Part shown: positions 63,516 to 64,000 of the stretch, piece by piece
Layout of the letters: the number at the start of each line of letters is the position of its first letter
Position numbering within the stretch: position 1 is the first letter of the stretch
Notes under the pieces: generated by a model
Database searches by the model: none
The model's input: the letters and a program-made list of their open reading frames with translations, nothing else
Told to the model about the DNA's origin: nothing
Translations under genes and position numbers: made by a program
Assembly: GCA_028823855.1 (NCBI GenBank)
Contig: JAPPFL010000022.1
Coordinates: 1 to 64,000 of the forward strand
Reading direction: 5' to 3'
DNA length: 64,000 nt
DNA from: Albidovulum sp.
Lineage (GTDB): Bacteria > Pseudomonadota > Alphaproteobacteria > Rhodobacterales > Rhodobacteraceae

Positions 63516-64000
63516 CCCAAGTTGGCAGTTTTCGAAAAAGACTTCCCGCAACCTGTTGAAACGCAATTGTTTATTTCAAGGCGGATTCCACCCTGTCCCT
63601 ACACTTCCGAAGATTCTGTTGATTCCGAAGCGGCGGATCTAGACGTTCAGGACGCACCTCGAGCGGCGGAGGCCCGTCTCGACGCCCGCGGCCCGCGATA
63701 CCGGGTCCTGCTCCGCCCCGGGATTGGAATCCTGCCGGCTCGCCACCAGGATCCCGTCGGTTCGGCGCAGCGTCGCGGTGATCCGGACCCAGCTGCGCAT
63801 GCTCTCGCGGATGGAGGCCCAGCTTAGATGGAGGCCCTGCGCCTTCAGGCGGGTGCGGACCAGGTGCGCCGGATGGTAGGCCAGCGCCGCGACCGGCAGA
63901 TGCGAGCCGATCCGGCTGTCCAGCTGGTGGAAGACTGGCCCGGGCACGAGCTCCGATTTCAGCGAGCGGAAAGTGGCTTCCAATTCGGACAATTTCCAGT
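63516..64000. repeat. 485-base direct repeat, copy 2 (IS1634-like end)
   Basis: Identical as far as can be seen to 53373-53857. It is open at the window edge, so the rest of this copy lies outside. Confidence 0.85.
63639..63998 (-). CDS. IS1634-family transposase, C-terminal end (runs off the window)
   Basis: The frame enters from the right edge and ends at 63639. WKLSELEATFRSLKSELVPG, GSHLPVAALAYHPAHLVRTR and ASRQDSNPGAE are the last conserved parts of an IS1634 transposase, as at 53.5 kb. The N-terminal and catalytic parts are outside the window, so whether this copy is active is unknown. Confidence 0.75.
   Translation of the reverse strand, partial: WKLSELEATFRSLKSELVPGPVFHQLDSRIGSHLPVAALAYHPAHLVRTRLKAQGLHLSWASIRESMRSWVRITATLRRTDGILVASRQDSNPGAEQDPVSRAAGVETGLRRSRCVLNV

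Noticed and set aside
1-64000. tRNA, rRNA and CRISPR arrays
   Set aside because: No cloverleaf, rRNA motif or regularly spaced short repeat was recognised by eye; a covariance-model scan would be needed to exclude tRNAs fully.

Overview
The window looks like a piece of an alphaproteobacterial chromosome: GC-rich, with a large branched-chain amino acid uptake (liv) operon under a GntR-type regulator, a LysE-type exporter and c-type cytochromes. It carries a heavy load of broken insertion sequences (IS1634-, IS66-, ISKra4-, IS21-, IS5- and ISAs1-like) and many genes stopped by single in-frame stops or frameshifts. That pattern suits a host-associated or recently bottlenecked lineage whose genome is decaying while it collects accessory islands. 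The taxonomy is inference; there is no rRNA or other marker gene here.

Layout. 0-6 kb: a transposase tail, a four-gene minus-strand cassette (frameshifted XRE regulator, degenerate ImmA-like protein, DprA/Smf-like protein, phosphoribosyltransferase), an orphan AAA ATPase and IS debris. 6.6-16.5 kb: the intact metabolic core, a ten-gene minus-strand liv operon with one binding protein, two full sets of permeases and ATPases and a FixH-like tail gene; then an unknown ORF and a divergent FadR/GntR regulator. 16.5-18.3 kb: IS graveyard. 18.3-22.7 kb: hipBA with its operator region, a Fic-type gene cut by a stop codon, and an IS66 remnant. 22.9-28.6 kb: higBA followed by a RecB-like nuclease/SF1 helicase, then a dead hipA. 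29.2-33.3 kb: a methyltransferase-HNH gene split by an amber codon, a broken membrane-protein gene and an O-methyltransferase. 34.2-39.3 kb: a DUF4411 (PIN)/XRE-ImmA pair and an AlbA_2 (Schlafen-like) protein with a lost tail. 39.6-43 kb: a frameshifted secreted protein, then DUF4396, cytochrome c, decayed multicopper oxidase and cytochrome c. 43.3-48.5 kb: a decayed full-length IS66, an AbiEi-HipA fusion with a clear promoter/operator, and another IS66 remnant. 49-55.4 kb: LysE exporter, a long non-coding stretch, a lipoprotein, an IS1634-like remnant and a sulfotransferase/GH16 pseudogene. 56-63.3 kb: the most interesting part, an MqsRA-like pair coupled to a KGGVGR-variant ATPase, then a long prokaryotic Argonaute (frameshifted, PIWI apparently inactive) coupled to a PD-(D/E)XK nuclease, next to a dead tyrosine recombinase. 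The last 485 bases repeat the IS1634-like fragment at 53.4 kb.

Overall the window is a metabolic operon surrounded by conflict modules: five or more toxin-antitoxin-like loci, two multi-gene candidate defence cassettes, a pAgo-nuclease pair, a nuclease-helicase and a methyltransferase-HNH fusion. These are interleaved with transposon wreckage and are in different stages of decay.
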